From: Opisthorchis felineus
Lineage: Eukaryota > Platyhelminthes > Trematoda > Opisthorchiida > Opisthorchiidae
Direction of reading: 5' to 3'
NCBI GenBank assembly: GCA_004794785.1
Contig: SJOL01006399.1
Location: forward strand, 262,712 to 326,711
Length of the DNA: 64,000 nucleotides
Below are positions 43,501-47,334 of this stretch, one piece after another. Numbering within the stretch: position 1 is the stretch's first letter; each line of letters starts with the position of its first letter. The notes beneath the pieces are model-generated. The model did not search any database. It saw nothing but the letters and a program-made list of their open reading frames with translations, and was not told the DNA's origin. The position numbers and the translations under genes are program-made.

Positions 43501-43715
43501 TTCAGATGACTCACGCTTTTGTGTCCAAAGAACTCTTACGTTGTCGTTACGCAATGCCCCCAACGTTAACCGAAACACTCCAAGATCGCATCCGTACTAG
43601 CTTGACACGTTACATGACTTCCCGTGGAGCAGTCTACAGACGAGGCAAGAAAGCTCTTCCCGTTCAGCCTGCGATAACTTCAGTCAGCTCAAAATCCGAA
43701 ACTCCTGCCACATGA
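4473..43715 (+). CDS. SETD2: SETD2/Set2-type histone H3K36 methyltransferase (whole gene, 21 coding exons)
   Basis: SETD2 enzymes trimethylate lysine 36 of histone H3 in the nucleus while bound to the phosphorylated tail of elongating RNA polymerase II. Under this exon model the protein is about 1,885 residues (human SETD2 is about 2,560). It has a proline run near 85-95, an RS-rich region about 350-570, AWS about 884-941, SET about 942-1066, post-SET about 1070-1088, a helical region about 1103-1210, WW about 1716-1746 and SRI about 1764-1870. Visible motifs are the AWS cysteines, [14 protein letters not shown], the IDYQF tyrosine, CYCGKPTC, and the SRI signature RPYRLPNC. Catalytic residues look intact. 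All 20 introns obey GT-AG and exon phases close from ATG to TGA with no leftover base. The ATG at 4473 has an in-frame stop two codons upstream and no AG between. Introns range from 38 nt to 10.4 kb and are full of transposons. Identity as a Set2 orthologue is near certain; exons 10-12 are the weak part. Confidence 0.93.
4540..4592 (+). CDS. SETD2: SETD2 exon 2
   Basis: A 53-nt exon between an acceptor (CTGCAG at 4534-4539) and a donor (GTAAGT at 4593). Joined to exon 1 it reads [18 protein letters not shown] in the only frame that continues into exon 3. The intron after it (4593-4630) is again 38 nt. It is too short to be seen as a standalone ORF. Confidence 0.8.
4631..6562 (+). CDS. SETD2: SETD2 exon 3: proline-rich and RS-rich N-terminal region
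   Basis: A 1.9-kb exon coding residues about 28-672, predicted to be disordered. It begins with IPLPP-type repeats and a run of about nine prolines (4803-4838). From about 5,590 to 6,250 it is dominated by RS, SR and RD/RE dipeptides, like SR splicing factors, then serine/aspartate-rich. The open frame continues to a TGA at 6571-6573, but a good donor (TAG|GTAAGG) at 6563 gives the phase needed by exon 4. The human orthologue also has a long disordered N-terminus; such a dense RS block is unusual for the family. The interaction role is inferred. Confidence 0.9.
6563..7557 (+). other. SETD2 intron 3, no recognised content
   Basis: 995 nt between donor GTAAGG and acceptor CCCTCAG. No repeat family seen elsewhere in the window and no coding segment was recognised here. 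Confidence 0.6.
7558..8020 (+). CDS. SETD2: SETD2 exon 4: linker before AWS
   Basis: Codes residues about 672-826, a serine/proline-rich linker ending in a basic stretch ([18 protein letters not shown]) and the helix [13 protein letters not shown]. The donor is AAG|GTAAGT at 8021. A second acceptor at 7571-7572 lies in the same frame and would shorten the exon by exactly five codons, so tandem acceptor use is possible. No known domain was recognised; its place is set by phase and by its position before AWS. Confidence 0.8.
8021..10305 (+). other. SETD2 intron 4
   Basis: 2.3 kb. It contains one reverse-oriented tRNA-derived SINE (about 9280-9475). The stretch 8,020-9,270 and 9,480-10,305 showed nothing recognisable. 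Confidence 0.6.
9280..9475 (-). repeat. tRNA-derived SINE copy, minus strand
   Basis: On the minus strand this reads as the same element found at 27.08, 28.79 and 45.99 kb: an A-box-like GATAGCTCAGTACGAGCG, the phrase ACTGACCGGAAGGTC, a B box GGTTCGAACCC, then the TCTAGGCTTAGGCAACCTGG core and the GGCATAATGGCTGGGCACC segment. It ends in an (TTA/TTAT)n-like tail at about 9270-9290. It is diverged from the other copies. Confidence 0.75.
10306..10728 (+). CDS. SETD2: SETD2 exon 5: AWS domain and start of SET
   Basis: Codes residues about 826-967. The AWS domain (Associated With SET, a zinc-binding cysteine module) shows [18 protein letters not shown] and FCHNRQFQ in the expected order. It is followed by GKGWGLR, the glycine motif that opens the SET fold and contacts S-adenosylmethionine. 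The acceptor is AACAG at 10301-10305 and the donor GTGAGT at 10729. Exon 6 completes the split codon exactly where human SETD2 reads on into TFVLEY. Confidence 0.96.
10775..11515 (+). mobile_element. LINE-B 5' leader plus start of endonuclease domain
   Basis: Positions 10775-11105 match the leader repeats at 20374-20711 (minus), 21.7 kb (minus), 29.5 kb and 59.8 kb, including TTGCGCACCCCAG and GGGGTTGGAAC. About 11430-11500 reads like the LINE-B endonuclease start ([17 protein letters not shown], compare [15 protein letters not shown] in the 20-kb copy). It is interrupted just after this by a minus-strand LINE tail. It sits in SETD2 intron 5. Confidence 0.65.
11522..12560 (-). mobile_element. 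RTE-like LINE 3' part, minus strand, decayed
   Basis: On the minus strand it contains the C-terminal signature [21 protein letters not shown] followed by [16 protein letters not shown], and further upstream a decayed post-RT segment ending in [13 protein letters not shown]. Its low-coordinate end is CATCACCATCATCATTATC, which is a GATGAT-type tail in reverse. It appears to lie inside the plus-strand LINE pieces on either side (10.8-11.5 and 12.56-14.16 kb). Confidence 0.7.
12560..13140 (+). pseudogene. RTE-like reverse transcriptase fragment
   Basis: Reads as the start of an RTE-type reverse transcriptase: [16 protein letters not shown], a decayed FKKG-like step, [24 protein letters not shown] (consensus NHRGISL..), then FDSVDR, with frameshifts afterwards. 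The catalytic YADD box was not found. It is non-functional. Confidence 0.75.
13540..14165 (+). mobile_element. RTE-like LINE C-terminus and 3' UTR
   Basis: The ORF at 13548-13895 matches the C-terminal end of the minus-strand LINE at 18.7 kb: [22 protein letters not shown], then a decayed linker, then [24 protein letters not shown] and stop. About 14100-14160 resembles the family's 3' tail (GGCAGTTAAGCACCGG). It may be the downstream half of the element that starts at 12.56 or 10.78 kb. Confidence 0.7.
14456..14657 (+). CDS. SETD2: SETD2 exon 6: SET domain core
   Basis: Codes residues about 967-1034: [26 protein letters not shown], and [23 protein letters not shown] forms the S-adenosylmethionine pocket and pseudoknot of SET enzymes. 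The acceptor is GCCAG at 14451-14455 and the donor GTGAGT at 14658. Conservation with human SETD2 is strong over the whole exon. Confidence 0.97.
14780..15270 (+). pseudogene. RTE-like LINE C-terminal fragment
   Basis: With frame changes it reads [30 protein letters not shown], then [19 protein letters not shown] and [13 protein letters not shown]. This is the same order as the C-terminal part of the other RTE-like copies. It is located in SETD2 intron 6. Confidence 0.6.
15533..15590 (+). repeat. Short LINE 3'-tail-like fragment
   Basis: GGGCAGTTAAGCATCAGT and the following bases resemble the 3' tail seen at 14.10, 30.39, 41.87 and 63.24 kb and, in reverse, at 18.53 and 56.54 kb. No coding part is attached, consistent with a strongly 5'-truncated insertion. 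Confidence 0.4.
15653..15750 (+). CDS. SETD2: SETD2 exon 7: C-terminal part of SET
   Basis: Codes residues about 1035-1067: [33 protein letters not shown]. The tyrosine in DYQF is the catalytic position of SET methyltransferases. The acceptor is TTTACAG ending at 15652 and the donor GTAAGT at 15751. It ends with two bases of a glycine codon completed by exon 8. Confidence 0.97.
15780..16612 (+). mobile_element. LINE-A 5' leader and endonuclease start
   Basis: Positions about 15780-16425 match the leaders at about 24.4-24.9 and 33.4-33.9 kb: CATATTTATG, AAAGGGGTGCAGCCAG, the CGGTTGCCGG step, and the CGCATCTGCTGTTCGCAGTAGC segment. The leader is followed at 16540-16612 by [18 protein letters not shown], the usual first residues of the endonuclease domain in these elements. 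It is cut off there by a minus-strand LINE piece. It sits in SETD2 intron 7. Confidence 0.65.
16620..16745 (-). pseudogene. RTE-like LINE C-terminal scrap
   Basis: On the minus strand [15 protein letters not shown] and the neighbouring frame [18 protein letters not shown] match the segment after the [22 protein letters not shown] part of the 18.8-kb element. It is very short and frameshifted. Confidence 0.45.
16978..17040 (+). repeat. Diverged 5' part of the tRNA-derived SINE
   Basis: GGTATTTCAGTGACTAAGACG followed by CTAACCGGAAGGA resembles the A-box half of the SINE (CTCAGTGGTTAGAGCGC...CTGACCGGAAGG). The B box is not clear. Low-level match. Confidence 0.35.
17410..17515 (+). CDS. SETD2: SETD2 exon 8: post-SET
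   Basis: Codes residues about 1068-1102. The completed codon gives [19 protein letters not shown], the zinc-binding post-SET motif CxCGxxxC that, with a SET-domain cysteine, closes the active site. The acceptor is TTTCAG ending at 17409 and the donor GTAAGT at 17516. The intron that follows is 10.4 kb, the longest in the gene. Confidence 0.96.
18350..18520 (+). repeat. tRNA-derived SINE, upstream part (split by LINE-B)
   Basis: Contains a diverged A box (CAGCTCAGTTGCTAAGGCG), CTAACCGGAAGG, a degenerate B box, the GAGTTTGGGCAACATGACAGC core and GGCATGGTAGCTAGGCACC. It stops at AAAGAGATGTT (18510-18520), where the minus-strand LINE-B begins. The missing end of the SINE resumes at 20721. Confidence 0.75.
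18691..20373 (-). pseudogene. LINE-B ORF: endonuclease start fused to reverse transcriptase, two stops
   Basis: One frame of about 561 codons broken only by a TAG at 19492-19494 and a TAA at 18994-18996. Codons 105-150 are the start of an APE-type endonuclease ([15 protein letters not shown]...[15 protein letters not shown]). The frame passes directly, near 19920, into the reverse transcriptase ([50 protein letters not shown]). Thumb and C-terminal parts follow ([42 protein letters not shown]). Most of the endonuclease and the linker are missing, so mobilisation by its own proteins is unlikely. RTE-like assignment is by overall layout. Confidence 0.88.
20374..20711 (-). repeat. LINE-B 5' leader (attached copy)
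   Basis: About 338 bp, beginning on the minus strand with CCGTCACGAAGAGACTGGACC and containing TTGCGCACCCCAG, GGGGGTTGGAAC and, near its end, TGGGCGCCCTGACAGTATCC. This last part is also the core of the tRNA-derived SINE. It is non-coding and probably holds the element's promoter. Confidence 0.75.
20721..20748 (+). repeat. tRNA-derived SINE, downstream remnant
   Basis: ACAGCCAAACGACTTCAT continues the SINE left off at 18520. Uninterrupted copies read GGGTGTTACAGCTGAACGAT at this place. It is the right-hand flank of the LINE-B insertion. Confidence 0.8.
20750..20990 (-). pseudogene. RTE-like reverse transcriptase scrap
   Basis: Minus-strand translation [16 protein letters not shown]...GIHNC, then [12 protein letters not shown], matches the [19 protein letters not shown] region and the following step of LINE reverse transcriptases. 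It is short and shifted in frame. Confidence 0.5.
21685..22020 (-). repeat. Isolated LINE-B 5' leader
   Basis: A full-length match, on the minus strand, to the leader at 20374-20711 (start CCGCCACCAAGGGACTGGACC, end CAGTATCCCAGCCCACGTAC). No LINE coding sequence follows at 21,684 and below. Confidence 0.75.
22020..23205. other. Unassigned part of SETD2 intron 8
   Basis: No repeat family, coding segment or RNA was recognised in this 1.2-kb stretch on either strand. Confidence 0.5.
23210..23790 (+). repeat. tRNA-derived SINE interrupted by a solo LTR
   Basis: The left part (23210-23314) carries AAGGTGGCTCAGTATTTGAGG, CACCGGATTGTC, a degenerate B box and CCCCTATCCAGACTTGG. The right part (23707-23790) resumes with ATCTCAGCCCTTGTATCATC, GGTGGCATGGCAGCTAGGCACC and CTGAACGACTATTG. 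The gap is filled by a 392-bp LTR-like element on the minus strand. Confidence 0.7.
23315..23706 (-). mobile_element. Solo LTR (minus strand) inside a SINE
   Basis: On the minus strand it starts TGTTAGCC and ends TTATTACA, matching the better-defined solo LTR at 26249-26637 in both termini and interior (CCGCTCGCAGTTAGGCGCTG, CAACAGCCAATCAT, CGCTGTACATGTG). The five flanking bases differ (TGAAT, GGAGC), but both align with the same SINE pentamer, so they look like a decayed 5-bp duplication. No internal retrotransposon sequence remains. Confidence 0.68.
23800..24380. other. Unassigned stretch of intron 8
   Basis: Nothing recognised on either strand between the interrupted SINE and the LINE-A leader. 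Confidence 0.4.
24385..27070 (+). mobile_element. LINE-A copy, decayed, containing a solo LTR
   Basis: The leader is at 24385-24935 (CATATTTATCGCATCAGCC, GATCGCCCAACGGTTGCC, GCACCTGCTGTGCGCAGTCGC). The linker between endonuclease and reverse transcriptase follows (about 24940-25440, [31 protein letters not shown]). Frameshifted reverse transcriptase pieces are at about 25500-26240 (KNAS, FGVHFT..KVLLQDW). After the LTR, C-terminal sequence is at 26650-27060 ([15 protein letters not shown].., [21 protein letters not shown]). The endonuclease domain is largely missing. There are many stops and frameshifts. Confidence 0.75.
26249..26637 (+). mobile_element. Solo LTR with 5-bp target duplication, inside LINE-A
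   Basis: 389 bp from TGTTAAG to ATTACA, i.e. with the TGT...ACA ends of LTR retrotransposons. CAAAT lies on both sides (26244-26248 and 26638-26642). Removing it restores the surrounding LINE-A reading order (QPIDVVDK.. to FVYL..). Inside are CAGCCAATCAT (a CCAAT box at about 26404-26414) and TTTATATACG (a TATA-like box at about 26489) in the right order and spacing for an LTR promoter. A 5-bp duplication is typical of Gypsy-type elements; the family is unknown. Confidence 0.85.
27078..27268 (+). repeat. tRNA-derived SINE copy
   Basis: Well preserved. The A box is TGGCTCAAGTGGTTAGAGCG (27083-27102) and the B box GGTTCGAACCC (27129-27139), spaced as in a tRNA promoter. The core TCTAGGCTTGGGCAACCTGA and GGCATGGCAGCTAGGCACC follow, ending ACGATTTTTTTCATG. 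It starts a few bases after the decayed 3' end of LINE-A. It does not fold as a tRNA gene with an acceptor end and CCA-proximal pairing, so it is a SINE head. Confidence 0.88.
27891..28136 (+). CDS. SETD2: SETD2 exon 9: helical region after post-SET
   Basis: Codes residues about 1103-1184. [49 protein letters not shown] aligns with the human segment that reads LTCLELIQNTHSQSCLKSFLERHGLSLLWIWM, a helical region specific to Set2 enzymes. The acceptor is CAACAG ending at 27890, the donor GTAAGT at 28137, and both are phase 0. Confidence 0.93.
28230..28539 (+). CDS. SETD2: SETD2 exon 10: end of helical region and linker
   Basis: [20 protein letters not shown], then [11 protein letters not shown], aligns with human TLEHLPIPTKNMLEESKVLPIIQRWSQ. 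It is followed by a low-complexity linker. The acceptor is GTGTAG ending at 28229; the preceding intron is only 93 nt. The donor used here is GAG|GTATTC at 28540, leaving one base. A weaker donor at 28533 (phase 0) is an alternative. The start is firm and the end is tentative. Confidence 0.8.
28791..28985 (+). repeat. tRNA-derived SINE copy
   Basis: Nearly identical in layout to the copy at 27078: A box ATGGCTCAAGTGGTTAGAGC, ACTGACCGGAAGGTCCGTGG, B box GGTTCGAATCC, the TCTAGGCTTGAGCAACCTGA core, GGCATGGCAGCTAGGCAC, and a T-rich end. It lies in SETD2 intron 10. Confidence 0.88.
29070..29140 (-). repeat. RTE-like LINE 3' coding scrap
   Basis: CCACATCGGTTAGTGGCCATA and the flanking bases match 18729-18770 (ACATCGGTTGGCAGCCATA), the sequence encoding DMAANRCQW at the C-terminus of LINE-B. 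Confidence 0.45.
29412..29502 (+). CDS. SETD2: SETD2 candidate exon 11 (tentative)
   Basis: In the frame required by exon 10 it reads [29 protein letters not shown]. The acceptor is ATCGTAG ending at 29411 and the donor G|GTATGG at 29503, and both phases fit their neighbours. The linker is not conserved in the family, so homology cannot confirm it. It could be omitted without breaking the gene if exon 10 ends at 28532 and exon 12 starts at 31251. Confidence 0.4.
29515..29840 (+). repeat. LINE-B 5' leader, isolated
   Basis: CGTGAAGATACTGGACCTTATCG, TTGCGCACCCCAACCACCC and TGGGGTTCGAAC follow the leader of LINE-B at 20374-20711. The final SINE-like core is diverged. No LINE coding part follows. 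Confidence 0.65.
29845..31190. other. Unassigned stretch of SETD2 introns
   Basis: Mostly unrecognised. About 30385-30445 (GCAGTTAACCGCCAGTATT) resembles the LINE 3' tail family. No other element or coding segment is supported. Confidence 0.4.
31226..31434 (+). CDS. SETD2: SETD2 exon 12 (boundaries tentative)
   Basis: Open in the required frame: [25 protein letters not shown], then [20 protein letters not shown], a basic stretch comparable in position to human TPKKLMFRRLKI. Two start options (after AG at 31225 or 31250) and two ends (CAG|GTGGTC at 31435 or CCCCT|GTAGGT at 31452) each give consistent phases. The coding nature is moderately supported and the edges are not. Confidence 0.55.
31582..31967 (+). 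CDS. SETD2: SETD2 exon 12b: linker and conserved helix before the YRIP motif
   Basis: Reads [21 protein letters not shown]..., an acidic serine-rich stretch, and ends [21 protein letters not shown]. This end aligns with human DISDLATKLLDSWKDLKEVYRIPKK, which continues into the next exon. The donor is CCG|GTGAGT at 31968 (phase 0). The 5' edge at 31582 or 31584 is chosen by phase; an acceptor at 31628 is also in frame. Confidence 0.8.
32840..32942 (+). CDS. SETD2: SETD2 exon 13: YRIP motif
   Basis: A 103-nt exon with acceptor CAACAG (ends 32839) and donor GTAAGT (32943). It reads [39 protein letters not shown] lines up with human KEVYRIPKKSQTEKE directly after the WSKLP helix of the previous exon, which is strong evidence for a short exon that has no ORF signal of its own. 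Confidence 0.88.
33335..35415 (+). mobile_element. LINE-A copy: leader, endonuclease, linker
   Basis: The leader (33335-33935) matches the 15.8- and 24.4-kb copies (AAAAGGGTGCAGCCAGACG, ACGCATCGGCTGTTCGCAAT). The endonuclease region at about 34060-34570 reads [32 protein letters not shown], then [29 protein letters not shown], the APE-type endonuclease layout of RTE-like elements. The linker at 34960-35410 matches 25060-25430. No reverse transcriptase is present. It lies in SETD2 intron 13. Confidence 0.75.
35476..35513. repeat. Perfect 14-bp inverted repeat (hairpin)
   Basis: CCCATGACGATGCC (35476-35489) and its exact reverse complement GGCATCGTCATGGG (35500-35513) flank a 10-base loop. It lies in intron 13 between the LINE-A copy and an LTR-like element. 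Function is unknown. Confidence 0.85.
35518..35853 (+). mobile_element. Diverged LTR-like copy
   Basis: Starts TGTTTAG and ends TTATTTCA. It shares with the LTRs at 26249 and 23315 the segments ACAGTTGGGCGCGCTG, GTGGACCCAACAGTCAATC, AATGTGCTGTGCATG and a comparable 3' end. It is more decayed; no target duplication is visible. Confidence 0.5.
36754..36817 (+). CDS. SETD2: SETD2 exon 14
   Basis: A 64-nt exon between acceptor TTTTTTATAG (ends 36753) and donor GTGAGT (36818). With the base left by exon 13 it reads [21 protein letters not shown] and continues through a split arginine codon into SRRSTENPS of exon 15. Without it exons 13 and 15 do not share a phase, so it is needed. Confidence 0.85.
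36931..37141 (+). CDS. SETD2: SETD2 exon 15: TERRKLFE motif
   Basis: Reads [17 protein letters not shown], then [21 protein letters not shown], which aligns with human KDRNKLSTEERRKLFEQEVAQ. It ends DEVETLRQ. The acceptor is CATCAG (ends 36930); the donor is GTGAGT at 37142, phase 0. Confidence 0.93.
37533..37700 (+). CDS. SETD2: SETD2 exon 16: linker
   Basis: Reads [23 protein letters not shown], then [24 protein letters not shown], in phase 0 at both ends. The acceptor is AACTAG (ends 37532); the donor is CA|GTAGGT at 37701. There is no clear family counterpart: the human protein has a long glutamine/proline-rich stretch here. Position and phase support it. Confidence 0.72.
37950..39000 (-). 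other. Cluster of coding-looking segments, antisense in SETD2 intron 16
   Basis: On the minus strand, in transcription order, separate open segments read [18 protein letters not shown] (about 38985-38920), [20 protein letters not shown] (about 38895-38790), [20 protein letters not shown] and on (38578-38409), [20 protein letters not shown] (about 38270-38130), and [20 protein letters not shown] and on (about 38105-37938). They have balanced, protein-like composition and some plausible acceptors (GTTTCAG before the fourth), but donors and phases do not all connect. I do not recognise the protein. It may be a nested gene, its pseudogene, or an unknown transposon ORF. Confidence 0.3.
39310..39480 (-). 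repeat. tRNA-derived SINE copy, minus strand
   Basis: In reverse it gives GAGACGGCGCAGTGGTTAAGG (A box), ACTAATGACCGGAAGTTC, GGTTTGAACCC (B box), the CTATCCAGGCACGG core and the GCAGGTCC..TAGCTACGCACCG part. It is diverged and lies in SETD2 intron 16. Confidence 0.65.
40612..40806 (+). CDS. SETD2: SETD2 exon 17: WW domain
   Basis: Codes residues about 1699-1763. [30 protein letters not shown] is a complete WW domain with both signature tryptophans, the aromatic YYY triplet and the closing proline, and it aligns with human LPPNWKTARDPEGKIYYYHVITRQTQWDPP. WW domains bind proline-rich peptides; in SETD2 enzymes it can pack against the protein's own proline-rich stretch. The acceptor is ATGCAG (ends 40611), the donor GTAAGT (40807), phase 0. 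Confidence 0.97.
41753..41925 (+). repeat. SINE 3' half flanked by LINE-tail-like sequence
   Basis: About 41770-41870 is the second half of the tRNA-derived SINE (TGTAGGCTTGGGCAACCTGG, GGCATGGCAGCTAGGCACCG, GAACGATTATC). It is bracketed by CAGTTAAGCATCATTCCCC on the left and TTAAGCATCAGTATTTACTG...GATGATAATGG on the right, both resembling the LINE 3' tail. Confidence 0.55.
42060..42116 (+). CDS. SETD2: SETD2 exon 18: start of SRI domain
   Basis: A 57-nt exon reading [19 protein letters not shown], aligning with human AKKSKEVFRKEMSQFIVQ, the first helix of the SRI (Set2 Rpb1-interacting) domain. The acceptor is GGCAG (ends 42059), the donor GTAGGT at 42117, phase 0. The next intron is only 80 nt. 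Confidence 0.9.
42197..42298 (+). CDS. SETD2: SETD2 exon 19: SRI domain core
   Basis: Reads [34 protein letters not shown], aligning with human FIVQCLNPYRKPDCKVGRITTTEDFKHLARK. The PYR.P.C..GRI signature marks SRI domains that bind the doubly phosphorylated RNA polymerase II tail. The acceptor is ACATAG (ends 42196), the donor GTCAGT (42299), phase 0. Confidence 0.95.
43506..43715 (+). CDS. SETD2: SETD2 exon 20/21: end of SRI and stop codon
   Basis: The last coding exon. It reads [49 protein letters not shown], aligning with human LTHGVMNKELKYCKNPEDLECNENVKHKTKEYIKKYMQKFGAVYKPK, then a short tail and TGA at 43713-43715. The acceptor is TTTCAG (ends 43505). I saw no clear AATAAA in the following 800 bases, so the 3' end of the mRNA is not placed. 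Confidence 0.95.
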   Translation: MTHAFVSKELLRCRYAMPPTLTETLQDRIRTSLTRYMTSRGAVYRRGKKALPVQPAITSVSSKSETPAT

Positions 43716-44704
43716 AGTTATTTTTCGTCATGCTCTAGTCGTTTTGCAAATTCCAATCTTCCTTGTTTTGTTCGGTTTGCTTTGGTGTACATAACAAACT
43801 TGCTTAGTTTTTTTCTTGGCTCCAATATCGCCACCGTCTCACGCGCTCATCTTGTCTAAGTTACAGGCAGCAGCAACTCTTTGCGACCGAAAAAATTTCT
43901 GACAATAGGAATTTTCTCTTTTGGAACATCCCTGAAACTCTGAATTTCTCCAATTCCCGTCTAACCGCCGATGGTCCCAACGTTTCTTGGTTCCATTGTA
44001 CTCGGGGTTCTCTTTCACTCTATCCTTCCAGCTTTTCTGATTCGCCGTGACAGCGTGACTATGGCTGTGTTCCAACTCTGTTGTTCATCCATTTCGCTTC
44101 CTGTTCTTGAGCAGATAGGTTTTGTTCCTTCAAAGATACCCATCTACATGTACTCAGAACAACTTCCCCATAGCCTCTTTAAATTCTTCCTATGTGATGC
44201 TAATAATAATCTCATGGATGTGTGTACACAATGTGGCTAACCTACTGTCGTTTCCCTTTTCGGCTGCGACTTCCCTTTAGTGCTTATTGATCGTTTTAAC
44301 ACCTACAAGTCATGTGCATGACCATAGCACTTTGTCTATGTCTTTCGACCACATATCCCACAAGCTTAGGTAAGCAAGGTTTTTACCAATCATTTTGTAT
44401 GATAAATACCTTCTCAATGTGCTCTTTGTTCAGTTGTTCAATTATCGGGCCAGGAGGTTTTTAATTCCACGAATAATGTATTTTCAATATATATTCAGGT
44501 GCACTGTGAGTAGTTAGCCTGCTGTTTCAAGGGGCCGTGATTGTAATTACTGGTGTTTGGTTGTTCTGTTCATCTTGTGTGTTAATTATCACCGTCGTCA
44601 GCCGGAAACCGCGCACAAGGTGCCCAGTGGTACTAGCCGCCACATTTTCATTTTCCTTCCTGGAAAATAGTAGTGGATAGCTGCGTACTGATGGTAACTG
44701 CTGA

Positions 44705-45960
44705 TATCGTTTGCTGATGAATCCAATAGTAGAATTAGTAGCAGCTTCAGGCTGCTGCAGTCGAGTTGGGAAGAGCTGGTATGAAAGTCAACCCCCGAAA
44801 GCCGAAAGCGATGGTGATTTGTGGGGACAGGAAAAATCGGGTGACATCGGTCCCAGTCGAACCGTTTTGCTTTGTCGAAGAACTCATCAATCCTCCGGGT
44901 CCGACAGACACCATGACATATTTGGGCATCCCATTCACTTTCAGGCGGAAAGGTGTCTGCAACCACCGACAGCAGCTGCTGAAACTGCTTGATGAGGTGA
45001 CAGGTGCCCCGTTGAAGCCGCATCAAAGAATGGAGATCACAAGGAACTACCTGATACCGAGGCTGACATATTCGCTCGTGCTCGGCCAAGCCCACCGAAA
45101 CACGCTCAAAAGGTTGAAGAACTGGCAATTTGTTCGTGGCTGGCTACATCTACCTAAGGACACCCCGGTCAGCTACATCCACGCCGGTTAACCAAATGGG
45201 GGACTCGGTATCCCAAGTCTGAGTGTAACAATCCCGATGCAGCGGACAGCGCGTATGGGAAAGCTCCTTTCTACCCAGTGCGGAGTACTACGCAATGTGG
45301 TCAACGATTCCGCATTTAGCAAGATTGTTCGGGATCTCAGCCTTCCGATCCTAGTCCATGGTGCATGCGTAAACACGAAGGAAGGGCTGGTGGCTGCTTG
45401 GGGTGATAGTCTGCACAACAGCGTTGACGGTCGTGGTTTACGAGAGTTGGTCGCTTCACTCCTTTCGAATCGATGGCTCGTATTTCCAGAACGAGTGTTC
45501 CCTCGGATATTTATCCGCGGTATCCAGCTCCGATGCAACCTGCTCAGGACGATAGTTTGAAGCACTCGGCATGGTCATGGTGGCTAGACGATCTTATGTG
45601 GAAACTGTGGCCAACCGGAGAGTTTGGTGCATATTTTGCGGTCCTGCTGGATCACGCATGATGCCAGATGTGCTCGTCATAATCGGGTTGCAAGGGAACT
45701 CGCAAAGCGTCTCCGTCGCCTGAGATACACCGTCTTTGAGGAGTTGAGAGCACGTACTTCGACGTCCTTCATCAAGCCTGACCTAATCACTTTTCGGGAG
45801 CGCCGAGCAACTGTGATAGACGTTAGCATAGTCTCGGAAGGGCGCGGCGTGACTATGTGGAATGAGAAGAAGCAGAAGTATGGTGCTGATGAATATTCTC
45901 CCGGCATAATCTCAGCCCTACGCGCAATTGGTTATGAGTTCGACTTTTTGGTCCACTAAT
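44705..45960 (+). pseudogene. R2-clade LINE, 3' half (end of RT, zinc knuckle, restriction-like endonuclease)
   Basis: From 44751 to 45957 a single frame is broken only by stops at 45189, 45558 and 45585. It shows AVELGRAGMKVNPRKPKAM after a decayed FADD-like box (about 44708), then the R2-type thumb (YLIPRLTYSLVLGQA, WLHLPKDTPVSYIHA, NGGLGIPSL). A CCHC knuckle follows (CGNC...VHILRSC, 45603 on) with HDARCARHNRVAREL, and then a restriction-enzyme-like nuclease with KPDL, VIDVSIV and EKKQKYG. R2 elements insert site-specifically into 28S rDNA by target-primed reverse transcription; no rDNA flank is visible here. The 5' half is missing. Confidence 0.85.
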
Positions 45961-45992
45961 GGATGATCATTTCATATCGACGGGTCTGGGTG

Positions 45993-46170
45993 CTAGATGG
46001 CTGAGTGGTTAGAGCGCAAATTTACTGACCGGAGGGTCCGCGGTTCGAACCCGACCTCTGCATCTTGATTTCCCCTATGTTGGCTTGGGCAACCTGACAG
46101 TATCCCAGCCCTCGTGCTTCCTTCGGGTGGCATGGCAGTTAGGCACCGAAAGGGCGCTACAGCTGAACGG
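45993..46170 (+). repeat. tRNA-derived SINE copy
   Basis: A box ATGGCTGAGTGGTTAGAGCG, ACTGACCGGAGGGTCCGCGG, B box GGTTCGAACCC, the TGGCTTGGGCAACCTGACAG core, and GGCATGGCAGTTAGGCACCG. It starts about 35 bp after the R2-like ORF ends. Confidence 0.88.
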
Positions 46171-46804
46171 TATATCGAGGGATCTGCTTTCCTCAATCCG
46201 CCACGGCTGTTATTGGACTGGGACTTCCTAAGGTCACAGTAAGTGACTTGTTTGCTCTCTGCGTACTTACGACATTACGCGTGGTACATGGCGTTGAGTG
46301 TTCATTCTTGCCATGGACATTTTTTCACCTGACCCACAATCACGGACACTTTGTGTCTGATGTGCGAGTCTTGACTGTGCTAGCGCTTACCGCGCCTTGA
46401 AGAGCATTTCTTTTCAGTTTCTTCAGTTGCTGGCCTTTTCGCGCGTATTTCCATATTAAACATTCTTACATGCGTTGGGATTCATCTTGTCTGACTGGAA
46501 CTGTTGGTGGCACACCTTAGAATGGGACGCTTCCCTGGTTTTATCTGGTATTTTCCTGTACACCCGCGTCTATCACTTGGTTTACTTTTTATATTTGTGA
46601 CCATGTTCTTAAAAAAATATAACGATAATAGCAGTAGTAGTGGCCCTTTCACTAGCGGGGAAGCAATTCATGGAATGCGGTAGCATTGTTGCGTGCGCGT
46701 GTTTGAGCTGTCTATTAGTGCCTAACCACTGTTGTGTTTTGTTTCCTGGTCCCTTTCCGGGCAAATGGCTGATTTTCTCGGTGGTGGCTTTCATACTTTA
46801 TTGG

Positions 46805-47110
46805 TGAGTCATTGTTTGACTGCCTCTGGTTCGTTTTCACCCTCTGCGCCGAGAGAGCTTAACGAGGAAGTCGGTCGACTTGCATAGGAAGCACGCTACC
46901 AAGTTAACACAACCTGTGATATATCATCATATCATAAATCGTGTGCGGTATGTCCCCTCCGAAAGCTGTTCGGAGTACCTGAACGTCATGAGCCCAAATT
47001 TTCCACGAGAGTCGGGCAATGCCTCAAAGACATCGGTGGTCAAACACCAACAGCGGTCATGTTTCTTATCCATTTGGCGATTTGGTTCGCACTGCAGCAT
47101 ATAAGCTGTC
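46805..47110 (-). pseudogene. RTE-like LINE C-terminal fragment, minus strand
   Basis: Matches 11889-12200 base for base in several places (TCATTGTTTGAC, GAAGTCGGTCGACT, AAGACATCG-GTGGTCAAACAC) in the same orientation. It therefore encodes the same decayed C-terminal region of that LINE on the minus strand. Confidence 0.6.
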
Positions 47111-47334
47111 GTAGTCTAGCAGAGGCTATGGCAGTCGGGATTGCAGTAATGATATCCTTATCTAGACCATGGGCCCATACAGCCACGCACTCTTTTGTAC
47201 TTAATCCGATCAACTGGTCCGATGAGGCCGGGTGTTAGTCAACCGATCCCCGGAGAGGATGGAACCGCAGTTCACTCGCAGAAACGTCTTGGCTGAACAC
47301 TAGAAAACAGCTCATCTGACTCCGACTCAACCTC

